Shown here piece after piece: positions 1 to 12,040 of a stretch of DNA of 64,000 nucleotides. Position 1 is the first letter of the stretch. Each line of letters starts with the position of its first letter. The notes under the pieces are model-generated. The model worked only from the letters and a program-made list of their open reading frames with translations, was not told the DNA's origin and did not search any database. This DNA comes from Chinchilla lanigera (lineage: Eukaryota; Chordata; Mammalia; Rodentia; Chinchillidae): assembly GCF_000276665.1 (NCBI RefSeq), contig NW_004955433.1:12394121-12458120 (forward strand), read 5' to 3'. The position numbers and the translations under genes are program-made.

Positions 1-639
1 AGCAGCTTCTTTCCCTGCCTTACTTTGTAAACAGGCTACCCCCACCTAAGGGGCGTGTAGCTCTCACATAATTTCCATGCCCTCCTCTTCCACAGGCTCA
101 GGATGTATACAAAGTAAGCACCCTGGCCTCCTGCTGAGTCACTTAGCCAAACCTCTAGACTCCCCAAGTTGACACAATGTATCAACCATAACAGTGATAT
201 AGAAGTTCACTCTTATGGCATTGAACCAAATGGTAGAGGCATGGAAAGCAATATCTTGGTAATGTGTGAACCAGACGCTGAATTCTGAGTGGGCATTAGC
301 TAAGTAGAGCTGTAGAAGGGAGAGGTGGAAAATTAGCCCATGAGGAAGCAACGCTAAGAGCGAGAAAAGCATGTTTGGGTAGCTGCAGTTAGTTTACATT
401 GAAAGTGAGCCTGTTTCAATTAGATAAATACGTTTATGGGATCAGGTGGCAGAATTCTCTTTCATCTTTAATGATAAACCCAAGAGCACACCTTTGGCAT
501 CACAGACAATCACATGGACTGTGGCAAGTGGTGCCTGCACATAGTAGAAGATATACAAGAAACCCTTTCAGATGGCAGGTGCCGGCTTTGGGTTGCTTAG
601 GTTGAGAAACCTAACAAACGACCCTGCAAAGCCAGCAGA
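1..639. other. unassigned non-coding sequence
   Basis: No repeat family or gene was recognised. The open frames are short (under 80 codons) and overlap on both strands without splice-site support. The base composition is ordinary for mammalian intergenic DNA. Confidence 0.5.
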
Positions 640-682
640 ATCTCTCCTTGCCTCAGTTTCTTCATCTGTAAAATAAGTCCAC
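640..682 (+). repeat. MIR SINE fragment
   Basis: The string cctcagtttcttcatctgta followed by aaat is the most conserved part of the MIR core. Only about 40 bp can be aligned by eye, so this is a small relic. Confidence 0.6.
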
Positions 683-2860
683 ATGTCTCAAGCAGAACTG
701 AATGGCAGGCACACATTTTGTCACTATGTAGAAAGTACAACCAATCCAGTCAGGAAAGAAACATGTTCAGCCAAACTGTTTTTTGGACCAAGATGATACA
801 CTATAAGTGTTATGCAGTCATCTCTTGAAAATCCATTCACAGACATAAGGAAGATGATCCAACAAGGAAGATAGTGCAGTTTAATATAGGACAGCCAGGA
901 AAGGGAATGAGAGTAAAAAGCAGAGAGGCTGGAAACGTAAATGTACATTTTGACATTAAATGAATTACATGGAAATTATATGCAAATTATTATGTAAATG
1001 TGGCATATGTTGTTTTCCAGTTAACAGCTTGGACACTTTCAATAATTACAGCATTTTTCAGGGTGAATTAAGAGCCCCAATAAACTATATTTAGGATCTA
1101 CTACAGATGCACAGGACTTAATGGTCTTTGTTTTTTATTTTAAGTGACTCAGGTTAAGAGAAAAACTTGAAATTCTCTCCTAGAGTCTTGTAAAAACGAC
1201 TATATATTATACAATATTCTTCTGATGACAATGGTGATCTCTGACAATTAATAAGCACATTAATGCCAAAACCTCTGAAAATATGGACTTCTCCAGAGAG
1301 CACTGCTTTATCTTATTTTATCCTTTTGTACCTTGTGAACAGATGTAAAAGATTAAAATGAAATATCCTTCTCTCTATTGCATTATTCTCCTATAATTTA
1401 AGAAAAAGAAGCCATACATCACATAATGAGCTCTACGCTATTGATGCTATTGTTCCTCCGTATAGTGCAGCGTCCCAGAACACCTTTAACTTATTTTTTC
1501 ATCTAAAAAAAGAGATATAAGATTTTCTATTCTTTTTTTCATCACTCTTGCACAAGCTCCTCAAATGTTTATTTTCAGAGAAAACTCAGCCACGGCCCAT
1601 GCAGGTAGTAAAAAGAGGGCTTTCAATTTCCTTTGCAAACCTTCATTTCTGGGGATATTTTGGATGAGATAACCTGCAGAATCTCTAGTGACCAAACCTC
1701 TAGGAACGCTGGATGATATAGAATGAGCATCCTTTTAAATGCAAAGCTGAGCTCTGAGGAAAAAAAATCAGGAAAATTCCCCACAGGCTTAAAACAAAGA
1801 AGTATTTGAAGACTTACCGGCTGTATGAGAACTGAAGCTGCAGCTGTCCCAGGGTGGGATTCACGGTTACCACGCTGGGCAAAGTGGGAACTTAGGCGTT
1901 AGAGGCCTCACAGGGAGGGGCCTTAAAGCTTTATGTGTACAAAAAGCCAGGACACTCCAAGAGCTACACCTTCAGTGACAGGATGGACTAGCAAATCTTT
2001 GCAGTATAGAAGGATAAAGACGCTTGACTGCCTAGATTTGAGTCTGGGTGGGAAAACGTGAATATCTCCCATGGGAACTCATAACTACAAGAGTGATATT
2101 ACTCTGGTTGGGGTTCCTCTTGGAACCCACAAGTTGAGTGGTCTCAAGCTAGGACTATCCCCAGGGATACCTGGCACACAGAAACAAGCATATTAGCTGC
2201 CCCAACAAGACTCCCATACATAAACTTCACTGAAGATGAGATCACAATGCAAAATTATAAAACACAAAAATGAAAAATCCTCTTCCTATGTACACAAAAA
2301 GTTAAGTCTTGGGGCTTTTCCTCCAGCAGCCAGAGGTAAATAGGCTGATGACCTAAAAGGAGAACTATTTCTCCAACTGCTGGGTGGACAAACCCTGCTG
2401 GCTGTTTCATTCTCCTGTAAAAAAATGGTTCCTGGTGAAGATAAGTACAGAGGCTTCTTGTGATGAGTCAGGCAAAAACAGAAAAGGAGGAGTTCTCATT
2501 GTTGTTACTGTGGATAGAACAGTGGCCGTGATCCCCGAATCCCCAGGCACTCCAATCCTGGAAACTGCCCACTTGGATGTCCAACTCTCTGTACTCAGTC
2601 CAGCCTTTGAGGCCTGAAAGTGTTGCCCCTGAGAATGTTCAAACCAAAACAGGAGTCTTAGAAGGAATGAATTTATATGGATGGAATTTGAAGCAGCACA
2701 ACAAGCCCTTTGGATAGGCCTTGCAGGGACGGAGATGAGGCCATAGAAGTAGCTGACCTAACACATGAGGAAAAGATAAATTTGGGGAAGTAATAGTCCT
2801 GAGGGCAACTGAGTCCTGTGAGTGACTGATCCCAATAATTTCCACTCTTTATTGAAGAGC
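683..2860. other. unassigned A/T-rich unique sequence
   Basis: No gene or repeat was recognised in about 2.2 kb. The block 950-1110 is A/T-rich with a perfect octamer ATGCAAAT at 980-987 and several homeodomain-type TAAT cores. It could be conserved non-coding DNA, but conservation cannot be judged from a single sequence. Confidence 0.4.
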
Positions 2861-2867
2861 CTTCAGT

Positions 2868-3240
2868 GAATCACTACTCCATTGCAAAATAAACTCCATC
2901 TCTTTGGCTTGTTTTTAAGGACCTTGATGATTTAGTTTCGGTCTACCTTTCCAGCCACATCTTCCCATGCTCTGGGAAAGCTGGACACGAGCTGTCTTCC
3001 CAGTTCAGGCTGCATTCCTCCAACCTCCGTTGGGCATGCCTTTATTTCTGCTTCTTCCTCCTTACTCACATCTCCATATAACCAGGGGCTACCCACTCCT
3101 TCAAGTCTGCCTCTTCCTCCAGGAAGCCTTCCTGATCCTCACTTCCAGATGTGACCCTATATTCATGGAGATCCTAGCACATTCTCCCTGTGCCCCATTT
3201 CTCATGTTCCATCTCCTGTGATAGCTCCTGCTGCATTGGG
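2868..3240 (+). repeat. L2 LINE 3' end
   Basis: The order of landmarks follows the L2 3' region: 'aaggaccttgatgattt', 'ctacctttccagccacatct', a Pro/Ser-rich middle, 'ccttcaagtctgcctctt', 'aggaagccttcctgatcctc'. It is diverged and stops before the usual terminal repeat. This ancient non-LTR retrotransposon is long dead, and the open frame across it is fortuitous. Confidence 0.7.
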
Positions 3241-3756
3241 CTGAGCCATCCACTCCAGCCTGCAGCTCAGGAACGTTCAGGCCTTAGGAAAATGTCTGCT
3301 GAGTAATTTGAGCTCTTGTCTGAACAGTTTCTCAGAGAAACTAAAATATCACAAGACAGTGTTGGTAGAACAGGAGTGTAGACCCAATGTGCCTTCATGG
3401 ACTCCTGTGACCTGGTGTGGCCTCCTGAAGACTAAAATAAGTGCAGGATTGAGAAGGGCTGGGGTGCTCACATTTTAGTCATCTGAGTGCCAGCTTCACA
3501 TAGTTTCTCTATCTGCACGGGATTCTGCCTTTTATTTATTTAACATTTTCCTTTAAATTGATTCACTTTTACACATCCAGATGAATGCATTTTTAAGGAA
3601 ATGTTTTCCTATCTCTACCATAAATGGGAAGTTAATATCACTTGGAATAAAAAGAAAGCCACCATAGTAATAAATACAAGTATAAAACTAAAAATATCAT
3701 TGAACTCTAGTTGGACATAATTGTTTGCCCGAAGCCCTGGGCTTGAGGCTGCTGTT

Positions 3757-3846
3757 TCTTTTTTGTTTTTTTCTGTACTGGGAATTGAACTCATGACCTT
3801 GTGTTTGCCAGGCAGGTGCTGTGCCACTGAGCTAAATCCCCAGCCC
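3757..3846 (-). repeat. ID-type SINE, antisense
   Basis: The reverse complement reads gggctggggatttagctcag, then the tRNA-like body with a B box in 'gagttcaattccc', then an A-rich tail (seen here as T-rich at 3757-3772). Flanks resemble each other imperfectly (tgctgtttct against tgctgtctct), consistent with a decayed target-site duplication. Confidence 0.85.
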
Positions 3847-3849
3847 CTG

Positions 3850-4234
3850 CTGTCTCTTTATTAAAAAGGGAGATTAACAAGTGTTAGACAGGTGTGAGAG
3901 GCTCCACGTGTGCTGAGTTCCTGCTCCACATAAACAATGACTTTCAAGAGGGTGCACAAGGAAATATCTCCAGCACCACTGAGTCAAAGTCACTTTGTGC
4001 CTTGCTTTGGGAGGCTCCAAAATCATCTTACTTGCCTCTAGCAGAGCATGGCCAGCACTGGACTGCGGACATATGTTGGAATGCTACTTGCTACAGAAAA
4101 AGTGAGGCTCAAATTTGAACCCTCGCTGTCACTGAATAGGTAATGGTCTTGACAAAGTTTGATGTCTCTGAGCATTATAAAGATAACATAAACTGCTTTT
4201 AGGAGATCACCCGGGCCTGGACAGTGCAGGTAGT
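3850..4234. other. unassigned sequence
   Basis: Nothing recognisable as a gene or repeat was seen. Confidence 0.4.
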
Positions 4235-4525
4235 CTGATCAAAATATACAATGACTTTTTAATGAAAAGACATGCACTATAGAAAAAGACACCATGTCAT
4301 TCAATCCTTTCAAAATTCCCCCCACGGCTGTGAAAACATTCATCCCATCACTCTTGCCACTCTCTTGAAACACTTATAGAGAGTCCTCTTTCATGAGCAT
4401 AATAAAAAATACAGTGAATGCTGCTGCTGTGTACCACCCAACAGGAAGGTACGTTCTTAAAATCATTACAGCCTGTCCCATCCACCCATTCACCAGCACT
4501 GGCACAGTCCACTTACATTTCATTC
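4235..4525 (+). mobile_element. mariner-derived foldback element, copy 1 (3' truncated)
   Basis: It starts at 'ctgatcaaaatataca' and follows the left terminal repeat seen in the other copies: 'catcccatcactcttgccac', 'gagtcctctttcatgag', 'acagtgaatgctgctgctgt'. Beyond 4450 there is a degraded match to the internal segment ('tgtcccatccac', 'ttcaccagcactggcac', 'cac-ttacattt'). The right terminal repeat is missing. It is non-autonomous and non-coding. Confidence 0.7.
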
Positions 4526-5056
4526 TTTTGCCGGGAATAGCACAGAAAGTTTTAGGCTAGCATAGTGCATCAGGGTAGAAAATAGTGTTTTCTAAGGACA
4601 CATGAGGTGGGGATGAAGGCGTTAAAGGAACTTACTATTTTTTTATTATCTTAACTAGTTATACCCCCAAAGAAAGATTTTAAGAGAGAAAAATACCATT
4701 ACACAATAACTGAAGAAAGAAAAATACTATTAAGCAAAAGGCATACAAACATAAAATATACATTGGATAATACTGCCATCCTCTGTGATACTGAGATGAT
4801 CCACTTCAACAAAGTCTATGGGAGTGTTATCATCAGTATTGGTCAACTCCCTTTGAAAAGAAAATTCAAATCTTATAGATCTACCAAAGTCTCAAGGGCC
4901 TAAGGATCCAGTTTAAAAATATGTGTGGATAGCATCGGAGGCTATTAAATTAAAATAGAGTCTTTCCTCATGATCAAATGGATAGCGAGAGGCTTTTCCT
5001 TAATGTGTACCTTAAAGAACAAGATTCTACACACTGCAAGTGGAAAAATTGCAGGA
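4526..5056. other. unassigned A/T-rich sequence
   Basis: No gene or repeat was recognised. Confidence 0.4.
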
Positions 5057-5162
5057 CAGGATAATGCAGACCCTGGAGTCTGACCTTGCCTCAGTTCCCA
5101 TATGACCTTGGTTGAAACCCTGTAATATATCTGAGCTTGCATTTTTATCAACTCGGAAAAGA
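5057..5162 (+). repeat. MIR SINE, diverged
   Basis: The order 'accctggagtctgaccttgc', 'tatgaccttggttgaaa' and 'atctgagcttgcatttttat' matches the MIR layout (summary: 'ctggagccagactgcc', 'gtgaccttgggcaa', 'cctcagtttcctcat'). It is weak but colinear. Confidence 0.5.
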
Positions 5163-5594
5163 CAGCAGTCTTCTTCAGAAGGTAAGCATTTGAGGTCCCT
5201 CTTACTTCCAAAATGGTATGAAATTTATTTTAATCATTTGTAAAGGGACTCACGATGTGTTAAGAGCTTTAGGTGGCATGTTTGCTCTAAGGGCAGTGAT
5301 GTGGAACACTTGTGAATTTAGATGCTCCTGGCCCCAGAGTGAGCAAAGTTTAAGTTTAAGACTCTTTGCTCTTAGAGAAACAAAGCAAAGATGAAAAAAT
5401 GATGAAGGATGAGCTAGACTACTTAACTGCACTTGATTCTGGTTTCTTTCTCTTTGGTGAAGTATCTGATAGTGTTTTGTTTAGACACCTCTGCCTGTTG
5501 CCACCTCCAGAAATATACAGTGTGAGTGTTAGGGTGGGGGGCGGGGTGGGGGTGGTTGTGGGATCAGCTGAATGGCACCAAAAAGAGGTGACTT

Positions 5595-5700
5595 GGGCCG
5601 GGGATTTAGCTCAGCGGCAAAGCGCCTGCCTGGCAAGCACAAGGTCGTGAGTTTGGTTCCCGGTACCGGAGAAAAACCAAAAAAAAAACCAAACAAAACC
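5595..5700 (+). repeat. young ID-type SINE with perfect target-site duplication
   Basis: The body 'gggccggggatttagctcag' has an A-box-like tagctcagcgg and a B-box-like gagtttggttcc, from a tRNA-derived Pol III promoter. It ends in an A/C-rich tail (gagaaaaaccaaaa...). The 15-bp duplication aaaaagaggtgactt occurs at 5580-5594 and 5701-5715 without mismatch. L1-type endonuclease insertion is the known mechanism for this class. The perfect duplication indicates recent insertion. Confidence 0.93.
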
Positions 5701-5715
5701 AAAAAGAGGTGACTT

Positions 5716-6950
5716 AAAGTTCAGAATGTGTGTCCCAGACAGATCACCCTTCCATGCCATTGATGGCAGCTCTCTAGAACAAGATTTGGTATTAAAGAGT
5801 TGGTATGTCCTAGTTGCAGGACAGTAGTTATCTGCAATGTCTATATTTGTAATGACCTCCATGATAGGTGCTATGTTTCCATATTGACCATGTACTGTTG
5901 GCAAAATGTTATGCCAACGAAGATACCTGCCTACTGAATAAAGGAAGCAAACAATGAAAACCTCACTAACATTTGTTTATTTAAAAAAGATCAAGTACCC
6001 AGCTAGTCACCAAGTCCAACAGAATCAATAGGACTCATTTGGCACAGATTCTGATAACCACGTCATGCAGAAAAGTAAGGCTCAGGTTCTGGGGCATCAG
6101 CCCAGGACTGTGAATGGCCCCTCACAAACTGCCAGGACAACAGCAAGAAGACAAATGGTAGAATAAGAATTGCCCAGTGCTCAGGTCCAAAGTCCAAAAT
6201 ACTTTCATGAAACTATGAGCATTATATTTTTGCATAAGAACATCTTGATACATGAGAGCTTTCTCTTTCAGATTCAACTATTTATCTATACAGAGGGAAT
6301 TTAAGAACTAACGAATAATTTCCTCTTAGTGTTTATGTATATTTAAATTGTTTCATTGTGATTCAGCATCACAGATCCAGTCTTGACAGTAGCTCACGTA
6401 ACAGCTGGAAATGCAGCAGCCATTTTGCAACTAAGAGAACCAGCTTTTCATAGTAAAGAGGGATGGGTGGAAATATAGAAAGATCTAGGTTCATGATGGT
6501 CCTATAAAGCAGCTTTGGCAACTTCGGACTGCCCGTCTTTGAGTTTTGTTCTGTCTGCCTATAAATTCCTAAATGTTTAAGTTATTATCAGTTGGGCTTC
6601 CCGGCATGTGAAATTAAGTACATCTATAACTGAGTTGCAAAGTTTCAGTACCTTTGGAGAGAGAAAAACACTTTGAAAACAGACACAGTGTACGTGAACA
6701 TTAATTACTGTCACTAATGGTATGGAACAGCCTGGGGTGATGGGAGGAGCAACAAACAAAAAGAGGCAAGAATTCCAATAATTTTCAACCTGGCTTGACT
6801 ACCCTTGAAGGTCAGTCAAGGTTCTCAGAAGTCAGGGTCTGCAGTTAGATTTGAAGGTAGGCAGTGTAGCATTCTTACTGACCAGCTCACTACACCTTCT
6901 TAAAGTCTTCTAGAATCACCTAAGATGAACAGCTCTGTGTGATGTATGGT
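5716..6950. other. unassigned sequence
   Basis: About 1.2 kb without a recognisable gene or repeat. No ATG frame here resembles a known protein. Confidence 0.4.
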
Positions 6951-6960
6951 TAGCATGCAT

Positions 6961-6996
6961 TTGTGTGTATTTGTGTGTGTGTGTGTCTGTGTGTGC
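6961..6996 (+). repeat. (GT)n microsatellite, imperfect
   Basis: Alternating GT interrupted by single substitutions ('gtgtgtctgtgtgtg'). Confidence 0.85.
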
Positions 6997-7061
6997 GACA
7001 TTATGTCTAATTTCCCTTTGTTGATTTAGAACTTTCCTAAATTAAAAAAAAAACCTGATGT

Positions 7062-7064
<3 letters not shown>

Positions 7065-7104
<40 letters not shown>
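7065..7104. repeat. (AT)20 microsatellite
   Basis: An uninterrupted AT tract of 40 bp flanked by tgag on the left and ctgagatgag on the right. It is likely polymorphic. Confidence 0.95.
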
Positions 7105-7106
<2 letters not shown>

Positions 7107-7260
7107 GAGATGAGTAGGGAGCAAATGATAAATCAGTTCAGTAATGAATGAGAAAAACAGAGACATTTTTGAAATAAAGTGGAAGCAGCAGTAGCATAGT
7201 GTTTTCCCCACCTCCCATTCCCAGTATAGAAATAGTCTTGAATTTAAAATGAAGTCATCA

Positions 7261-7362
7261 GGGGCTGGGGATTTAGCTCAGAGGCACAGGGCCTGCCTGG
7301 CAAGCACAAAGTCATGAGTTCGATTCCGGTACAGGAAAACCAGTCACCCCCCCAAAAAAGAT
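7261..7362 (+). repeat. ID-type SINE with perfect target-site duplication
   Basis: The element begins ggggctggggatttagctca and keeps both box-like promoter motifs. Its tail is C/A-rich (caccccccc-aaaaaag). The 15-bp duplication aaaatgaagtcatca is exact at 7246-7260 and 7363-7377. Confidence 0.92.
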
Positions 7363-7377
7363 AAAATGAAGTCATCA

Positions 7378-9860
7378 GAATAAACTTCATGATTTTCTGA
7401 CAAGATCTAGAAATGATGACTGTCCCAGCATGTAGACTGTGACTCTGAAAGGTCATTTCTTACTCAGAGAACTCCTCGGGGGTGAGGGCTGAGCTTATGT
7501 CTGGGGCACAAGGGTAAGGAGGAGTCCGGGATAACATGTGATACAAAGCATCAAGTAGCTTTCCAGGACTAGAGTCATAGGGATTCAAGGGATTCAAGAA
7601 CCAGCTCCGAAGAGCCCAGTGATGAGACAATTTAAGCTTCAAAAGAGTAAAAATTCTAACTGAATGAGTTCCATTCACATATATTTAATTCATGAGTTCA
7701 CAAGGACGTTTTATAAATAAACATTGTAATTCAGAATAGTTTCAGTTTACAAAAAAATTCTGTAAAGGGTCCAGAGGGTTCTCATGTTACCTTTACCCGA
7801 TTTCCCCTATTATTAACATCTGACATTAGTGGGATGCATTTGTTATAATTACATTTGTTACAATTAATAAATCAATATTGACACAGTACAATTTAACTGA
7901 ACCCGCTGACCTGAGTTATCTTTCCATTTATTTAGATCTTCTCTGATTTCCTTCATTAGTGTCTTATAGTTTTCTATATACAGACCCCATAATTCTTTTG
8001 TTAGATTTGTACGTAGGTGTTTCTTGTCTTCCTTTTCTCTTGCTTGCTTGCTTTCTCTCACATGCACTCATTTCTACTTTTAAATGACAATTCATAATGG
8101 AATTTTTAAGGAGCACTAATTGGTCAATTTTGAGATGATAGGACTCTAACTCACTGACTTGAAAATTAAGCACAAGGAAAGAATTAAGTCTTCATCCCAC
8201 CTTTCATATATAAATTGTGCTACTGGACAATCAAATGTAGCATCTCTTTAAATTCATATTTCTATGAAATGAAAAAATAGAATTAAATATTAACATTTTG
8301 CAAACCCAGATGAGTGAAAGGATTTAAGTACTGAATATCAATGGATGCTAATATCACAAAAGAAAGGCACTCATTCGTGTGGTTCTTGATAAAAGAGACA
8401 CCACAACTATATCTATTCTTCCTGTTTTTCATATGTAGATCAAACAAGAGTCTCTGGATTGCACTGAGGGGAAACAGCAGGGAGAGAAACATACTGAACT
8501 GCACCCTGAACGTGCACTCAGAAGAATCCAGGCTGTGGTCAAATGTTGTAGGTTCCTTAACAGAAATGATTAAGGAAAAAAGAGGATGGAGAGAGAATTT
8601 ATAGATGAAAAGCGACTTGGAAAATATAAAAAAAATTTTAAATGAGCCAGATAAAGAACAATGTCTTGGAATGTCTGCTTGGCTAGTAAAATGATTAAAA
8701 AAAAAAAAAAAATTACAGGGCAGTGCCATTTGCAAAAGTGAGGATCTGGGATAAGAGGTGGGGCTGTGATTGAAATGGGTTCCAGAAAAAGTCATCTGGG
8801 CTGACTGGTAAAGTTACAGTTCCTGATCTTGGCAGTGACTGCAGAGATGTTTGCCATATACTAGCTACTCTTTAGCTACATATTTTTGTCATATTTGCTT
8901 CTGTGTTCTAGTCTACTTTAAAATAACTAAACAGAGAGAGAAAAAAAGGTAAATGGAGTTTTCATGTGTTCAAGAAAGCCTAACTTCATGATAACCAAGC
9001 TCTATTTGCTGGAATACTGAGTCCTGAGTCCTAACTTAAACATTCTCACTTCATACAGAAGCTAAACCAGTTGGATTGGGTTATATAACACACTACAAAA
9101 TACACATAAGCTGCTGCGAATTGAAAATCCTGAACGGCTCTCTTGTACACGTCATTGTAATGATGAAAAAAATGAGCGAGTGGAATAAAACTAAGAGGAA
9201 AAAATTAATGCAGAAAAAAGACCACATACTCACCAACCTATCATCCGGTTTTGAAAAGATCACTCTAAGAGAGTTTTTAAAAATCCAACAAAGTTGAAAA
9301 CATCTCAAGTGAGAATGATCAAAGCCCTTCCTATGGGATGCTACTTCATAATTGAATCATGCAAACTGCTGGGAAGCTTATACCCAGCCTACATTTTCTG
9401 TGATGTTAACCTATTATTCCTGGCCCCCTTGTGTACTTATATTATTCTCAAAGATATCTGTAAATAGTCCCTTACCTTCTATTTTACCAGTCAAACAAAC
9501 ATGTGCAGGAGAAGTTGAATGCATAAATAGTCTCTGCTCATATATTTGCAGTTCAAAAGATTGGCCCACAAAGGGGAAAACTAGAGTTGAAATTTTCTCT
9601 TTAAAAGTATTTAGGTATTCACAGAAGCAGAGACAAAACGTTCATTGTAAGAGAAAGACATGGCAAGTTTATGCATCCTATGGGCAAAGAATACACTGTT
9701 GTTTTGTAAAGACTGGTCATTATTTTGCTAAATCTAATTAATGCATAATCACTGGAATCTTTTCAGAGGTAAGAAAAGCCAGTTCTAATCTGGGATACAT
9801 GAAAATCTTCTCTAGAAATGGCTTCATCTTTTGGGTTTGGATTTAACCCAGACCATAGTT
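7378..9860. other. unassigned A/T-rich sequence with a poly(A) run
   Basis: About 2.5 kb with no recognised gene. An antisense ATG frame of 170 codons crosses 8283-8795, but it reads through a poly(A) run (8697-8713) as a Phe stretch and has no recognisable domain. I regard it as chance. Confidence 0.4.
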
Positions 9861-9861
9861 A

Positions 9862-9975
9862 ATGCCTCCCACTTTACAGACAAGGAAACTGAGGCTTAGG
9901 GAAATGACTGCACTCTCTAAAATTCAAACAGCTGGATAATGAAAACCAGGAGTTCAATTCAGAGTTCTTAACTTG
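9862..9975 (-). repeat. MIR SINE, antisense
   Basis: 'actttacagacaaggaaact' followed by 'gaggcttagggaaatgac' and 'ggagttcaattcagagttct' is the reverse complement of the MIR core and its tRNA-related part, in the right order. Confidence 0.75.
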
Positions 9976-9979
9976 TCCT

Positions 9980-10730
9980 GTTTGATAGCTTCTAAACAAA
10001 GATATTCACCAGTCTCCTGAGACTGGGGCGGGATGGTGGGCAACCAAGCATGTTGTTAGTAGCAGCTGGCATTGAGACCTGTTATCTCTTAGGTATCGGG
10101 GTCTAAAGAGCTTCCTTAGACTTTTGGAGGGAGTGGATAAGCCTAGGAAACACATTCGCAGAAAGGATTCAAGAGTTATCTTTCAGTAACTGGGTCCCCT
10201 AGAGGCAGGGGCCATGGCACCACTGGGAAACAAATGCTTACTGTAACTTGGAAAAGCGGATACTAGGATGGAGGCAAAGCAAAGAGAAGATCGACCCCTG
10301 TGTAAATGTGGAGTGCTGATAAAGGAATGGTGTCACAGCCAATTCCATTCCCATGACCAACCCGAATCCCATAAGATCTTGGGTGGCTGCTGACAGAACT
10401 TGGGGTCAGCCCACTGCCAGTTGGAATTATCCGAATGACTGGAAGACATTTCATCAGTCTCCTCTGGTTGCTGAAGCAGGTTTTAGAAATATGTACTACA
10501 CAATCATGACGGATTTCTGAGACCGCAAACTAAAAACATAATTCCACTTCTGTCAATATAGCAAAATCTTCCTTCCACTCCAGGCTATCCGGAAAGTCAA
10601 ATGTTATCAATGGAAAAATTACCCATATTAAAATCTTTCCAACTTTAATGTTGTTCCAAAGGAAATGACATCATTTATTTTCCTGTGTTTTGGAAGCAGC
10701 CAAAAATCCCTCTAGGTTAGAACCAAAAGG
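9980..10730. other. unassigned unique sequence
   Basis: No gene or repeat was recognised. A TGACATCA site (CRE/AP-1-like) lies near 10667 within 'aatgacatcattta'. Confidence 0.35.
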
Positions 10731-10813
10731 CCCAAATTAGCCAACTAATTTGGACAAATGAGAGAGAGAGAGAGAGAGAAAGTCTGTTTGCCCAAATTAT
10801 CTAAATAATTGGA
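10731..10813. other. two related palindromes flanking a (GA)n tract
   Basis: 10732-10753 is a perfect inverted repeat: ccaaattag, 4-nt loop ccaa, ctaatttgg. 10791-10813 repeats it in diverged form (cccaaattat, ctaa, ataattgga). A (GA)n tract lies between them at about 10761-10779. ATTA/TAAT cores make homeodomain binding possible, but function is unknown. Confidence 0.55.
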
Positions 10814-11177
10814 ACTTTGTATTCCTGGCCCTCAAAATAATATTAGACTAAGTCTGGATCTAGGGTTATTCAACTAAAGGAAAAAATATATTACGCTCTG
10901 CAATTTGGGGAGATGGTCTTTTGACTTTAGGTTGATTGGAAACCTGTGGCAGAATTCCACGTGGGTAAGAAAGAAAGAGATCAAATTAAATAGGAAATAC
11001 TAACAAGCTGCTTGAGTGAGCTCTGAGGCATGCTGGGATAGTGCATGTCCACAAAGACAAATATTAATTTTAAGCTCAATGGAAAAATAAAAATGAGAAT
11101 TTCAGGGAAGAGGAGGAGGAGACTAAGAAAAGAGTGTCAGGATATTTATAAACTGTCATTCCTGTGTTTTCACGCAG

Positions 11178-11371
11178 GCTCATCCCTTCTAAGCAGTCAG
11201 TCAACACTCTCTGTGATCACAGCCTTCGCCCTGATTGAGTGGAGACATGTCAACCGAGGAGAAAAACATGTGGAAAATCTGTTAACCATGTGCGTCAGTT
11301 CTGATGTCAACATGTACGGAAACCCGGGGGAGCCCCAACATGTGTGCATTTCCAGGCCAGCTCCAAGAGTG
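11178..11371 (+). other. candidate internal exon (weak)
   Basis: A pyrimidine-rich run ending cctgtgttttcacgcag precedes 11178. A donor-like agtg/gtaagga follows 11371. The 194 bp between is open in one frame that continues from 11045. I recognise no protein family in the translation, and there is no partner exon. It could equally be a chance pair of splice-like signals in non-coding DNA, or an exon of a long non-coding RNA. Confidence 0.15.
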
Positions 11372-11810
11372 GTAAGGAGCACTGCTGACTTTTAAGAATA
11401 CCTATTTATTATTATTGTTGTGATGATGATGACGACGATGAAAATACATAAGACTCCGTGTTAGTCCTGCATGAATAAAACAAGACCAGCTGGTGCCTGG
11501 AACTCACGTTACACTACTACCATGTGTTCATGGAAGAGTTTGCGAGTCTAACTTTGTCTTTCTTGCAAGGGAGCACTGAAGACAGGCTCTTTCTGGAAAG
11601 CTGGAAATTCTGTTTCATTCTCTAGTCTTCCGTTAGAACTTCTATCCTGCCAGTGTGTAAAATTTGAGAGAGCTTCATTCTGAAATGTCAGTGAGTGCAC
11701 CGGGAGCAGTTTTGTTCAGAGGCTCCTCTGTGGGCAAGAGGGCAGAGCTGACTGCCAGGATGCAGGGCTTGTGCTCAGGACCGAGTTTTGTGTGGAGCTG
11801 TGTTAGCCTT

Positions 11811-11866
11811 CTGCCTGGCTGACGCTGGACAAGTCACTGGACCTTCTGAGTCTGGTTTTCCTGTAG
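11811..11866 (+). repeat. MIR SINE fragment
   Basis: 'gctggacaagtcactggacc' followed by 'ttctgagtctggttttcc' is a short match to the MIR core. It abuts the next element. Confidence 0.5.
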
Positions 11867-11884
11867 AAGTTTGGCTGAGGGTAG

Positions 11885-12040
11885 GGTTTGCCATACTTTA
11901 ACGTATATGCAAATGCCCTGGGGATCTTGTCCAGTGAGATTCTTGTTCAGGAGGTCTGGGAAGGCACTGTGATTCTCCCTTTCTTGTAAGCTCCCGGATG
12001 CCCACATTGCTGGCCCACAGACCACTTTTCCACCAGCAAG
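11885..12040 (+). mobile_element. hAT-Charlie non-autonomous element (MER5-type)
   Basis: The sequence is colinear with the MER5-type consensus: 'tatgcaaatgccctggggat', 'caggaggtctggga', 'gtgattctccctttcttgta', 'agctcccggatgcc', 'ctggcccacagaccac'. It is old, with many substitutions. It has no coding capacity. Confidence 0.65.

Noticed and set aside
5595..5670. tRNA-like sequence with A and B boxes
   Set aside because: The flanking target duplication, the A/C-rich tail and many sister copies identify it as an ID SINE and not a tRNA gene.
8283..8795. 170-codon minus-strand ATG reading frame
   Set aside because: It reads a poly(A) run as consecutive Phe codons, is low in complexity, and has no recognisable domain, splice context or promoter.
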